Shown: piece by piece, positions 1 to 9,855 of the stretch
Layout of the letters: each line of letters begins with the position of its first letter
How positions within the stretch are numbered: position 1 is the stretch's first letter
From: Acanthopleura granulata
Lineage: Eukaryota > Mollusca > Polyplacophora > Chitonida > Chitonidae
NCBI GenBank assembly: GCA_016165875.1
Contig: JABBOT010000029.1
Location: forward strand, 3,206,774 to 3,270,773
Direction of reading: 5' to 3'
Length of the DNA stretch: 64,000 nucleotides
The notes under the pieces: generated by a model
What the model was told of the DNA's origin: nothing
What the model saw: the letters and a program-made list of their open reading frames with translations, nothing else
The model's database searches: none
Position numbers and translations under genes: made by a program

Positions 1-117
1 GCTCATTTTCCAATAACCACAGTAATCCAACATTTACTTGATTGACATGATTGATTGTGATCTAGCACCCAATTGCGAATAGTTTTATAGACGGAGAAAA
101 CGTGAATATCTTGGATA

Positions 118-392
118 AACAACCGACTTTGGCAAGCTACCTATCGACCAACGCACATCGTCTTAGCCCCGTTGTACATGTATGCATTCCACACTCGTGA
201 AAGACAAGTAGACTTCCACAAACGCCCACACAGCCCTCTTCGACTAGTTCATGTCAATAAGGCCTCGTGGACAGGGCGAGGGGAAGAGTCCACAAATTCC
301 CTATCCGAGGCCGGGAGTAAACCTGCAACTTTTGACTGAAATATTAGTGTCTTTACCACTCGGCCACGAAACTGCTCTCATGCCACATATTG
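118..392 (-). mobile_element. tRNA-derived SINE, family B
   Basis: Minus orientation. The head resembles a Ser/Leu tRNA: A-box-like TGGCCGAGTGG near 366 and a B-box-like GGTTTACTCCC near 320, followed by CCGGCCTCGGATAG. The body (about 120-250) contains GTGAAAGACAAGTAGACTTC, related to material at 31930-32060. The short open frame here is a by-product. Confidence 0.6.
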
Positions 393-480
393 TACAGTGG
401 CATTGGCAAAAGCAATGTAATCCATGTGCGTTAACCTTAGTTTAAATGAAAACCGCAAGAGACGTTGTTATAAATAATAA

Positions 481-486
481 TTTATT
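481..486 (-). terminator. Possible polyadenylation signal of SLC34A
   Basis: The nearest AATAAA I find on the minus strand downstream of the SLC34A stop, implying a 3' UTR of about 1.2 kb. A non-canonical site closer to the stop is equally possible. Confidence 0.2.
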
Positions 487-1702
487 AACTGTAGATAAAT
501 ATAAAAATAGAAGACAAGTAATAAAAATTTTCAATGGCTCAGCAATGGGAACTTATTAAATTAGTGGAAATGTAAAACCTGCTGTTCTATGCCTGGGTGA
601 ATTTGCATTGAAGATTTAACATGTAAAAACAATCAATTATGTGTCGTTGAAGAAAGGAATATCATGGGCGTACAAGAGGATGGTAGGTATAAGAAAATCT
701 GGATATTAATGTGTGAATAAATAATCGAGCTACAATGGAACTGCGCGAAGCAAGTACGTTTTGAATAAGTTATACTAGGCTTATCAGTTATCTTGTCTTA
801 CTCATAAACTTTACCGTAATGATGCAACTTTGACCTTGAAACCGGTACCTGCAGATCGACTGAAAAATAACTAAAAAATAACAAAAAGAGTATCAGATGA
901 TTCATGCGATATCACACGTATATGTACTCAGATCAGGTTAACGGTATTTCATGTGGGACTCTAATAACCATAATCTAATCATGTATAAAATGTGTACAGT
1001 AATCAGAATAGCGATAATTGAAATGATGAAATTTTTGCCAACAGGTTATGTTACACAGTTCTACATGTACACAGCCAAAAAAGTATCATGAAGTTTACAT
1101 ATACAAACACATTCAAGTTATATAGTAACTTACATGTATTCTGGAACACCGAGTGTCTGATACATTGCTAAGTGAGTCGTATAACGGAAATCTTATTCTG
1201 TGGGATATGAATTGATTAGGTGAGACGTGAATTGGAGATATTGGCAATGGAATTAAATTCTCGTCATTGTTTGCGAGCCTTCCCTAACTCATTGAACTAA
1301 AGCAATGACTTATAGTCAGAAGATTCGGTGTGTACCAGTACTCCCGCCAATTTGCTTACTTCAACCATAAATCTGACCACTTTGATATAAGTAAAAAATT
1401 CTTCGGTACATCCTTAACTTTCAATGAAATAAATACACTATCAATAAAAGTCAAATGTGTATATGAGCTGTAAAGACAGTATTATAACATTGAAATCAGA
1501 GTTAACATAGTCAGAAAAAAATGATGAGCTTCCCGAACACAATCGGGGTTGAGGATGTTGGCGAAACTTACTGACGATGCCTCCTGTATAACAGTCGTCA
1601 AATACCTGAGCTCTCTGTTTAAACTTCCCAATGCACTCTCTGACACTGGACACCTCACTCAGAGATGTTTCCACGCACATAACTGTCAAACCATATCTTC
1701 AT

Positions 1703-2640
1703 TTATAACGCAGTGCCTTCAAAGGCCTTATTGTCAAAGCTGGAATCTGGCTCTTTCACATTATGGACTCCATTTGTCTTGGGTTCGTTTGGTGCTTCCA
1801 CTTCTATCTCCTGTTCTACGTTTGGTGTACCCCAGCCTCGTCTACATCTGTTCGGCAGTTTCCGGAAGAGACGATCGTAAGGCTCCAGGGAGTGAAGCCA
1901 TAACGGAAGGAAGTCCCAGTTGCGGAGCTTCTTGGGGAGTTTATGTGGAACTTTGTTTTGAAGTATGTTCAGAACTGCGATAATTAGCAAGAGTATGATA
2001 CAAGGGATACCAACTCCGGCTAGCACATACCAGCCGGCTAGAGACAGCGCGAATACGAGCAGCGGCACTAATATGAAGGTCATGAGGACAAAGACTACAG
2101 CGAACCAGCGGTACACGGCCGTAGTGTCCCCCAAAATCATCGCAATTTTTATGGGAATTTTTCTCATCGGCGGCACGATATAAAACACCATGATGCCTGA
2201 AAAGTTAAAGAACAAATGGCAAAGAGCGACTTGAAAAGATGGTTTGAAACCGTCGGCGTCTGAAGCCAAGGCCGCTAGCATGCTTGTGAAGGTCGTTCCT
2301 ATCTTAGAGCCGAAGGCCATCGGCAACATCCGCTCAATGGAGACCACTCCTATTCCGGCGAGGGGGGTAAGGGTGGAGATAAAGATTGAACTGCTCTGGA
2401 GTAAGGTCGTCAACCCGGCGGCAAACACAATTACGGCATATCCCGTAAGGTGGCGGAGGCAACCAGGAAAATCAGAATTGACCACTTTTTTCAGCATTTT
2501 GGCGAGTTTTCCTTTGAGCAAAGAATGCAGGATTTTGACAATGAAAATGAGGCAGCCACAAAGCAGGACGAGCGACACGATGAGCAGGATGATGCCGGCG
2601 ATGACGTCACTGAGAGGCGTGTCCGTGAAGAGATGGGTAC
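1703..2640 (-). CDS. SLC34A: SLC34A exon 8 (second repeat, C-terminus, stop)
   Basis: Residues 357-667 and TAA (1703-1705). Contains [13 protein letters not shown], the second QSSS motif (437-440), [38 protein letters not shown] and [19 protein letters not shown], then a polar cytosolic tail ending EGTAL. The acceptor is CATCCCCAG|GT, phase 1. The motif usually GSNIGTT reads GSKIGTT here (Lys468). Confidence 0.96.
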
Positions 2641-5600
2641 CTGGGGATGGGCAAAACTATCACGTTATAACATACTACATTGTATAGAGAATAGGGTGAG
2701 CATAGCTGAAGAGGAACTACGTGGACACATATCACTCCATTGTTAGGTAACACTCATTGATATGCAGCAGGCTAACAGATGTAATATTTCCGGAAATACG
2801 TCTTCCCTGATCTGTGTCAGCCACGTGTTTACATACAGCTACACCGCATCCTGACCCACTGACCTCCATTTATCCTCATCCATTTACTTCATTAAAATTT
2901 ACTAATGGATAGGATTCAAAATGGGGCTAATAAATAAAAGGCAAACAGGAAAAGAAATGACAGGTCAACATCGTTATAAAATGAACAATTGCATAACGAC
3001 CGTTGGAAAACTTTCGTTACACATAGGCACATTTTCTTTGTGAGCTGTTTCAGTTCGCCTGTTGTCTCTTCTTACGATCAGGTATGATGCACCATTTTTA
3101 CACCTCAGACATTATAACAGAAATATATAACTCGTAATAAACGGGGAACAGAAGCTCACATTTGGTCAAACATTATGTAAAGAGAACAGAACCTCACACT
3201 TGATGAAACGTTACATTGGGCATATTTGGTGGCACATTCCACTGAGAACAGAATAGTTACACGATAAATCGCGAAGCATACAAGCGCACATCTGGCGACA
3301 CGTAATACTGAGAACAGAATAGTGGCACAATAAGCCGAGAGGAGAAAAACAGAACCTCACATTTGGTGACAGGCACCGTGATGTATCCTGGCCCAGTCTG
3401 ATTCCATTCTATGATGAAGTCACCTCCCTCTTGCGTACAGGTTAAAGGCAGTGCTACTTCCGAGCAAGACGATATATCTGGATAAAGGACAAAAATATTT
3501 TGAACAAAAATTGTATCAGACGTTAACATGATCTTATACTGACCATTTAAAACTTATATTACCCTTCGCATTTTCACGATTAATTTAACATCGTGTTAAC
3601 CATCACGAAAAGGTAAAAAAAATGTATGACACGATTATTAATGATCTTACTCGTCCATTTCTGTCTGTAAGCCTCTGTCACATTGGCCTCCATTTTGTAC
3701 GTCTCACACCAGTGTTTGATCAGACTTTTACCCTCGGCCTTATTGGTGCCGTCAGCAGCGTCTTCGGCTATTTCTTTGATGACGTCAGAGTCTATCTGCA
3801 CACAACACATCAGTTAGATGTCAGGGTTTCCATATTAAGGGGTCATGTCATGGAGAATCACTGGCATTTCTGCCATAGAACTGTGTTTTGGATGGCATAT
3901 AACATTTGCAAAGACTTTGGTTTTATTGTAACAGACTTTGTCACGTGTATGTAATTTTAGCTTGAAAAACATGATAAACAAAATACACTTGATGTATGAC
4001 TGAACTTAAAATACATCTGGCATTTGTCAAACATGTGACAGCTATAGGCCTAATTTCAGGACTTCATCTTTATTATGGCCATGATATGGTTAAAATATAG
4101 TAGAAGAAACTTGAAGCCTTTATCATTCATGCGACCATTTTTGCTTCATCTTGGTTGGTTCACGTACCAATTTATATACAGCAAATAATCTCTCCTCATT
4201 ATATGCTGCTGGAGATGGATTAAAAAAGTGAACTCTGTAGCTATCACCAGAATCATCATATAAGCCTGTTAACGGCAGAGCTTTTGAATGAGGACAGATG
4301 TTTTTCATTTCCCGTTTACCTTGATGATGAGTTCCGTGAACGGTTTAGTGATGACCTTCAGGAACTCCACATTATCCGCCTCTCCGCCTAAATCAATGGT
4401 GGACACGATGGCCGTGGACAAGTGGTACAGGTAGTCCGTAGCGACCTCTAACGGGAGGATAACCAGGACGGTCAGCCAGGCTGCCATGTTGTGGACCGAG
4501 GCAGCGCCGAACGCCCGCCGGAACTGGTTCCGGTCCCCAGACTGCGCCATGGCGACGATGATTCCCGTGATGGCCGTGCCCACATTAGCCCCCATTACGA
4601 TCGGAATTGCCAGTTTTACCGGCAGGACTGAGAAACAAGCATGAGTAGTGTTTTATTAGAAAACCAGTACTAAAAAATGTCGTATACCGGTAGTGCAGCA
4701 TGGACCGACAACTTAAAACAATGCATAATACTGGGTTACAAATTCGATCTCACGCCAAAAAGCACAAACAAAAAAATATAACGCGTAGCTAAAGTATAAT
4801 GTGTACCAGTGGATTGGACACCAAATACTGTAAGTATAGCTTAGTGCTGTAAACAACCATATTTGTTAATCGGCCACATAAACAAAAAATTAGATGATAA
4901 ATGAAATATAGCGTTCTATAACATACAGGGCAGGGTTATAGAAACCGAACATAACTTGTATAAGAAATTAATCTTAATGTACAGCACGATAATACAGTCC
5001 AAATATAACGTTCTACTCTGAGCGAGACACGAAGTAGATTACGGCTGAGTTTACAATAAAGATGCCTGCACGCACCATACTTGACTAGTAAGACGAGCAG
5101 TACTGAGCATACGTAAAGTGCATGTAACTTTAACCACACTTCATACTTCTCCCAGAAAATGACTGGTTCCTATTACAATAACCCCAAAATTCTGAACTCC
5201 GTATTCTTGTTTTACTGGCCGGACATAGCAAGGGAGGATAAGATTCATGTCAAATTACACTATCAGGGAGTTATCTACCTTGCTAATATGGAAGGTGTAC
5301 ATAGACGTATATTAGCGCGCAAAATTCTTTGTATCGCTGCGTTAAATAAGCGTTTTTCGGCTTTGTGTATGTGGCAGATTCACAAATAAATACAACAGTT
5401 GAACCAAGGGTTGGATTGGCTATAACACGTAATTTGGGTACACGCTGCACACTGTAATAACAAATGGTATAGCTTTACAGTAGCCTTTTGCTGACAGTTG
5501 CTGTTTTGACACAAACACGAATCACACATTTGCCAACATTATGTACATTTAAAGTTGCAGCTATGTTATTACTGTAATCAGTAATGTAAATACAGCAGGT

Positions 5601-7831
5601 ATATGTACAGGAATGCTTGCACATCTAACCCACTTGGCTTTGGAATGTATGCACAGCACTTCGTCATAAAATACAGTAAGGGACATAACAATGTGTAGGT
5701 TTAGCTTACTTCCGGACGCCACCATGGATACGGTGATGGAAGTGGAGGTAGAGGAACTTTGGACCAGGACTGTGGCTAGGATTCCGATCATGAGCCCGGC
5801 GATAGGGTTCTGCATCAGCTCGCTCTGTCCCAGGGCCTCTCCCGCCAGTCTCCCTGTCAGAGCAAGCCCAATATTCAAGCAACCACTTATCATCTACCTC
5901 TTTATGACACGCTCAATAGTATTACATTGATACAAAATGCATCTGATTTAAGCGTCAAAGCTAACATTCCTATACCGTCACCTATTACATTTATCCCATT
6001 TACGTCTTATGGGCGGAAGAAACCGAAATAACCGATTGGAAGATAAAAGGCTTCCTGTCGCCAAGTGCACTTACAGGACAAACCCTATAAATCAGAGAGA
6101 AGTCAAACTATAGCACCTCACTTCAGATCCGGGTGCGCGAAATTTGTGTTCCGCTGGCTGAACCAACATAGACACACTTTGAACAAAAATGTCCGTATGG
6201 GCGTTGGCCAGAGTAAAACACAAAAAACAACTAACATAAAGCAGTTATTTGGTAGTTATCTGATAGTGAATTGATGAATGCATCAATTATTTAAAATAAC
6301 TGATTTGAGGACGAGTAACCGAGTTGTAACTGAGTAGGCCAGGGGCCCGGTTTAGGAAGAGGTGTAATGCTACGCACGATTTAACTACCATGAAGACATA
6401 TCTATACAGTATGTGTCGTCATGACAATGAACGTCAGACGTAACTGCACCCTGTTTGTAAAACGGGCCCCTGGGGACAGATAAACAGTTTGAGGAAGACG
6501 AAAACGATCTAGAGTTATCTTCCCCATAAGGATCAACACCTGATTTAGGGCATATCTCCGACCAGAAGAAATAAGGAAATGTATGAGGGAATCCAGGGAG
6601 CAGATGGACAGATAGAGGAAGGTGACGAACAGGATTATCGTCCCACTGACATATTTTATGGCATACCTCCGACTAAACGAAAAGACGAACTGAGAAAATC
6701 CAGCGAACAGATGAACAGGTAGAGGAAGGCGACTAGCAGGATTATCTTCCCAATCAGGATCAACACGTACTTTATCTTTCCATTGCGATCCAGATCTAAA
6801 TAAGAAAAAACAACTCAGATGTACCCAGTGATCCATTATCAATCTACTTAAAACATCGAACTCAAGAATATTTCACATATATGACGTTGCCAGCATTATG
6901 GTGGGAGGAAACCGGACAGAGCCCGGGGGAAACCCACGACCATCCGCAGGTTGCTAGCAGATGACTAATAATTGATGAAGTAAAGGAGATATTTAAAGTT
7001 CAATTACACTGACAATGTGAATTAAAATATGAACCCAAGTTGAATTTTATAAACGATTTATTGAAGTAAAATAGTGTAGGTATTGACTGCAGAAAAAAAT
7101 AGTGTAGATATTGACTGAAGAAAAAAAAAACGCAATCATCAAATGCAAGATATTTTAAAGTGATGTACTGAAACAAAAAGGATAATGTATTATTGTATAC
7201 CAAAATTTAAGAGGTATTTTTTCTCGCGTATCTGAAAGAGCAAGACAAAACACACGCTGATACGTAAAGGCTAACCGCGCAACACGACGACTCACGCCTA
7301 TGACAGGATACGAGGCACTGGAGACTCTTTCTCCCTCCCCCCTCCAGTTTACCTTACCTGAAAATTTTTGCCCGTTGTCTTCGAGTTCCGGAAGTGCCCA
7401 GGGATCCTCGTCTTCAAGCGTCGGCTTTTCCTCGATGGTAACAGGCGTCTCATCATCAGACAACGAACTTTCCGTTTTCGACGGTTTGTCTGGATGGACC
7501 TAAAACCGAAACGTTGAAGCTTTGTCCTCCACATTTTATCCACATCAACTAAACACACGATGATATTGCACTACTATATCGTCGATGATGAACAGAAAAC
7601 ATGACTGACATGCAGTACAAGTTACTGTCTACAAAGAGAATTAAACCTTTCATGCTAATTGCGATAAATCGTCGCTTTCATCCTAACAACACAGCTTATA
7701 CTTAACACCAGCATAACAAAGCGTTGTATTTGAACACTAAGATTGTTTACCACATTGTTTTTAAGCACAACAGTGTGGTCGTCGTTATTCCCAGTGTACA
7801 GGCCCTTAGCCATGACTTTTCCGTCTCCCAT
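1703..7831 (-). CDS. SLC34A: SLC34 family sodium-dependent phosphate cotransporter (NaPi-II), 8 exons
   Basis: Sodium-coupled uptake of inorganic phosphate across the plasma membrane, in animals usually at the apical side of epithelia. Coding exons, in transcript order: 7751-7831 (predicted), 7358-7499, 6667-6795, 5710-5853, 4320-4627, 3651-3795, 3361-3477, 1703-2640. All junctions are GT/AG with matching phases (0,1,1,1,0,1,1) and sum to 2004 bp: 667 residues plus TAA. Vertebrate NaPi-IIb is about 690. Both inverted-repeat signatures are present: QSSSTSTS at residues 149-156 and QSSS at 437-440. Between the repeats lies the large extracellular loop, with sequons at N306, N317 and N342 and cysteines at 298, 321, 330 and 356. 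The N-terminus carries the family DPW..PEL motif (59-66). The protein ends in T-A-L, a class I PDZ ligand as in vertebrate NaPi-IIb. Oddities: Asn212 at the electrogenicity Asp position, Lys468 in the second GSNIG-like motif, and extra exon 3 copies in intron 3. Family assignment is certain; the paralogue (IIa/b/c) is not meaningful for an invertebrate. Confidence 0.95.
3361..3477 (-). CDS. SLC34A: SLC34A exon 7 (extracellular loop)
   Basis: Residues 318-355. Loop segment with Cys321 and Cys330, sequon N342-Q-T, and PVTK leading into Cys356. The acceptor is TTTATCCAG|AT; the donor is AAAT|GTGAGG in phase 1. This donor, not the GT three bases further on, restores the conserved K-C-x-H-L-F junction with exon 8. 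Confidence 0.88.
3651..3795 (-). CDS. SLC34A: SLC34A exon 6 (start of extracellular loop)
   Basis: Residues 269-316. [11 protein letters not shown] followed by KSLIKHWC matches the SLC34 segment that enters the large loop (vertebrate LIKHWC / LVKIWC). N306-V-T is a glycosylation sequon. The acceptor is GTGTGCAG|ATA and the donor ACGA|GTAAGA. Joining to exon 7 creates a second sequon, N317-I-S, across the junction. Confidence 0.92.
4320..4627 (-). CDS. SLC34A: SLC34A exon 5 (MGANVGT and VITKPFT motifs)
   Basis: Residues 167-268. Contains [33 protein letters not shown] and [12 protein letters not shown] in family order. The acceptor is GTTTCTCAG|TC and the donor ATCAAG|GTAAAC, phase 0. The residue aligned with the Asp of electrogenic NaPi-IIa/b (D224 by my count) is Asn212, codon AAC at 4488-4490. 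The two flanking marker positions are Gly206 and Ala208, where IIa/b have Ala and Ala. Confidence 0.95.
5710..5853 (-). CDS. SLC34A: SLC34A exon 4 (first QSSS motif)
   Basis: Residues 119-165. Contains [19 protein letters not shown] followed by [16 protein letters not shown], the first re-entrant QSSS motif, which helps form the sodium/phosphate site. The acceptor is CTCTGACAG|GG and the donor is GGAA|GTAAGC, phase 1 at both ends. Confidence 0.95.
6339..6473. mobile_element. MITE-like element with terminal inverted repeats
   Basis: Ends CCAGGGGCCCGG (left) and CGGGCCCCTGG (right) are inverted. The interior is also roughly palindromic around CATGAAGACATAT / TATGTGTCGTCATG. It is 135 bp with no coding capacity and is typical of small non-autonomous DNA transposons. 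It sits in SLC34A intron 3, abutting copy C of exon 3. No clear target duplication was identified. Confidence 0.65.
6474..6541 (-). pseudogene. Truncated copy C of SLC34A exon 3 in intron 3
   Basis: GTGTTGATCC followed by GGGGAAGATAA (minus strand) repeats the start of exon 3's helix-coding part (GTGTTGATCC then TGGGAAGATAA), with frame-breaking changes. It lies 228 bp downstream of exon 3's matching segment and ends where the MITE at 6339-6473 begins. Confidence 0.7.
6556..6656 (-). pseudogene. Decayed copy B of SLC34A exon 3 in intron 3
   Basis: Reads [18 protein letters not shown] on the minus strand against exon 3 [18 protein letters not shown], then diverges and gains about 4 bp. The donor-equivalent site is GGAG|ATATGC instead of GGAG|GTATGC, so the GT is lost. 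No acceptor in the right phase is visible. It follows exon 3 immediately, offset by 107-111 bp. Non-functional as an ordinary exon. Confidence 0.75.
6667..6795 (-). CDS. SLC34A: SLC34A exon 3 (first transmembrane segment)
   Basis: Residues 76-117, with codons 75 and 118 split. Encodes a basic linker and then the first hydrophobic helix ending [17 protein letters not shown], closely matching vertebrate SLC34 (VCSLDILSSAFQLVGG). The acceptor follows a strong pyrimidine tract (TTTTTTCTTATTTAG|AT); the donor is GGAG|GTATGC. The correct frame differs from the longest open frame in this interval, which instead runs through the decayed exon copies downstream. Confidence 0.92.
6861..6964 (-). mobile_element. 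SINE family A fragment (SLC34A intron 2)
   Basis: 3' part of the main SINE of the window in minus orientation: CAAGAATATTTCAC, CCAGCATTATGGTGGGAGG, GAGCCCGGGGGAAACCCACG and CATCCGCAGG in the standard order. The A/T-rich tail and the tRNA head are missing. Confidence 0.75.
7071..7130. repeat. Two-copy tandem repeat in SLC34A intron 2
   Basis: ATAGTGTAGGTATTGACTGC and ATAGTGTAGATATTGACTGA, each followed by an A run; unit about 28-32 bp. Confidence 0.8.
7358..7499 (-). CDS. SLC34A: SLC34A exon 2 (cytosolic N-terminus)
   Basis: Residues 28-74 plus one base of codon 75. Acidic, with [14 protein letters not shown] matching the conserved N-terminal segment of SLC34 proteins (vertebrate form DDPW.MPEL.D.G). 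The acceptor is TTTTAG|GTC; the donor is TCAG|GTAAGG, phase 1. Several other frames are also open here, but only this one carries the family motif and joins exon 3 to restore F-S-D-L-D-R-N-G-K. Confidence 0.88.
7751..7831 (-). CDS. SLC34A: SLC34A exon 1 (predicted start exon)
   Basis: Exon 2 opens in phase 0 directly after an in-frame TAG, so a separate start exon is required. The best candidate I find begins at ATG 7831 (purine at -3, G at +4). It encodes 27 residues beginning M-G-D-G-K-V-M-A-K and ends GTG|GTAAAC in phase 0, as needed. A second in-frame ATG lies six codons in. An in-frame TAA lies upstream and a TATATAAG about 65 bp upstream. SLC34 N-termini are not conserved, so no family evidence supports the peptide; another upstream exon could be the true one. 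Confidence 0.4.
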
Positions 7832-7893
7832 TGCGTCGTATCTCGGAGCAGAGCTGGAGGCGAAAACACTTCTACAATATTGGCCACGGGTCC

Positions 7894-7901
7894 CTTATAT
7901 A
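7894..7901 (-). promoter_or_regulatory. TATA-like box upstream of predicted SLC34A exon 1
   Basis: TATATAAG on the minus strand, about 65 bp upstream of the predicted ATG at 7831. That would place a transcription start near 7865 and leave a short 5' UTR. Motif match only; it stands or falls with the exon 1 prediction. Confidence 0.25.
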
Positions 7902-9705
7902 CACGCTGTTTTTCAACTGAATTGTGTATATGACGAAATCCTGTAAAGGTCGGGCCAGGCGGCAGATATGTGACATTCGGTGACCACGTCTTTTTGCTGA
8001 CATTTACGGCCCAATAAACGATTAGCATAGAAAAACTTTCTTTAGTTTTGAGGGTACAGGCATGTGCGCAAAACAAATACTCCACGCGGTTAACAGGTAG
8101 TAAATTACCATGTGTATGGTATGAGTTATGTCGAATGTAAGGCAGGTGTACGAGTGACTATATGTACCGATGTGCCGTAATTGTGCATGGGTCACTGTGT
8201 AGCATCAACTCATGTTATAAACATTACACAAAAAATATTCCCCCACCCCAAATAAAAAAAAAACAACAAAAAACAAAAACAAAAAAAACAAAAACACAAA
8301 AGAAGAACCAAAGAAGCCTCTTATTATAGACGATGTTGGCTTTACTAGAAGCTTTCAGAAGGTACTTCTTTAATCTTGAGGTATGAAAACTCGTGACCAT
8401 GGTACTATAGACCTCTAAATAAATTGGCGAATATATTTGGGATGGCTTGGCCAAGCTGTACAAAGTGGGCATAAATACAACTGGCACATAGGTACAAAAA
8501 CATAACCTGAGCTGACCTTATGAGAATGACGAGGACTATGATGTGGGCTGACAGATTCGCGCATATATTCGCCCAATTACTGAACACCGAGAAGGTATTC
8601 ATGCTGTCGTATTTTCCAGGAAATGTACCACTTAATGAAACAACAAACATAATTTTAGAGATATTGACGCCCAACAATAACTCCGTGGTGGCTCTTTCAG
8701 CAGGCACCAACTCAAATGAGCGTAATAATTGTCAGTTTGAAATTTGCCATTTAAGTTCGGTGAACACTTCTTTAAGCGGTCACTGCTCGTTTCCATCATG
8801 GCTGATTATTTCTTGAATCATTTCTATCATCAATTTGTCTTCGATATAATGTAATATAAATCAGCTTACAGGAGAGGGTTCTCAGCGGCGCGCCAGTATC
8901 TCGCCATAGGCACGTTTCTGACAGGCTAACCTGTAATCAGGCGTTAGGAAGTGTTTCAGGCCCCTGGTTTCGTGCACCAATTAAAACGCCATCAAAATCC
9001 ATTCTGTAACGCATGAAACACAAATCAAACAGATGAATAAATAAATAAATGAATTACGGGATAAAAGACCAAATCGTGATGTTTATGGAAGTGACATGTT
9101 ATTTGGCACAGTGGGACCCGGTTAAGAAACCTGCTGAAAGTACAAAACATAGTTTACAAATATCATTCAATCGACAACTTTGCCTCTACTATTTCAGCTA
9201 ACACAGTCTACAGTGGCAAGTAAATAATCCAATCCTATTAATTTAACAGGTCATGTTGCAGTGTAATGGACTCGATCTGAAAGCCGAACGTCAGTTTCCT
9301 GTCTGGGTCAAGTTGGGGACATATTAAGCATTTCCACAGGAGGGCTTGGGATGCTTTCACCGCGTAATGGCGATTCCGGTCGAAGAGGAAAATGACCAAT
9401 GCTCTCTTACAGTGTAATGGAAAATACGTTACTAGTTTACCCACAAATCGCCCTCGAAAAGGCTGGAATGAACAACAGACTAAAAAGCTTGGACACAGAT
9501 TACTCTAGGTAGAAAAGTCTCTCCCGAAATCGAGCCACCCAGGTTAATAGAATTCTTGTGCATGTGACATCTGCTTTTTAAAATTTGCTTTCTGTCTCGT
9601 CTCGATGTTTTACAGTGTTCTGATATCTGCTATTGTAGCTTTCTTCTTTAAAAGAGAAGACAACACTAGACGAAATGAATACATGCACCGATAAAGTATT
9701 CCACA

Positions 9706-9855
9706 TTAAGTTTAAAAGGCATAAATTTTCTTTTCTGTGATGTTGTATAAACGAGATATCGCAGTTCAAAATTGAGCCTATAAAGAAAGTAAAAAAGCGC
9801 TGCCATGTCATCAGCTTGATCTAATCAATCTGATCGATTTATTTCTTCAACCCGA
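9706..9855 (+). repeat. Dispersed repeat, copy 1 (partner at 47622-47775)
   Basis: Shares AAGTTTAAAAG, TGTGATGTTGT, GAGATATCG, a GC.GCC.TGT.ATCA segment and a CGAAAC/CGAGA end, in the same order and spacing, with 47622-47775. No coding capacity. Family unknown. Confidence 0.55.

Larger units (their letters stand above)
1..1702. other. Downstream flank and presumed 3' UTR of SLC34A
   Basis: Besides the SINE at 118-392, this AT-rich stretch has no recognisable coding exon or RNA gene. The 3' UTR of SLC34A probably occupies part of it. Confidence 0.5.

Noticed and set aside
3622..3954. 110-codon plus-strand frame
   Set aside because: Antisense of SLC34A exon 6 extended into the intron; no independent support.
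6402..6842. 146-codon minus-strand frame through SLC34A exon 3
   Set aside because: Wrong frame for the real exon. It is open because the exon-derived tandem copies keep a period divisible by three. The family sequence and splice phases define 6667-6795 instead.
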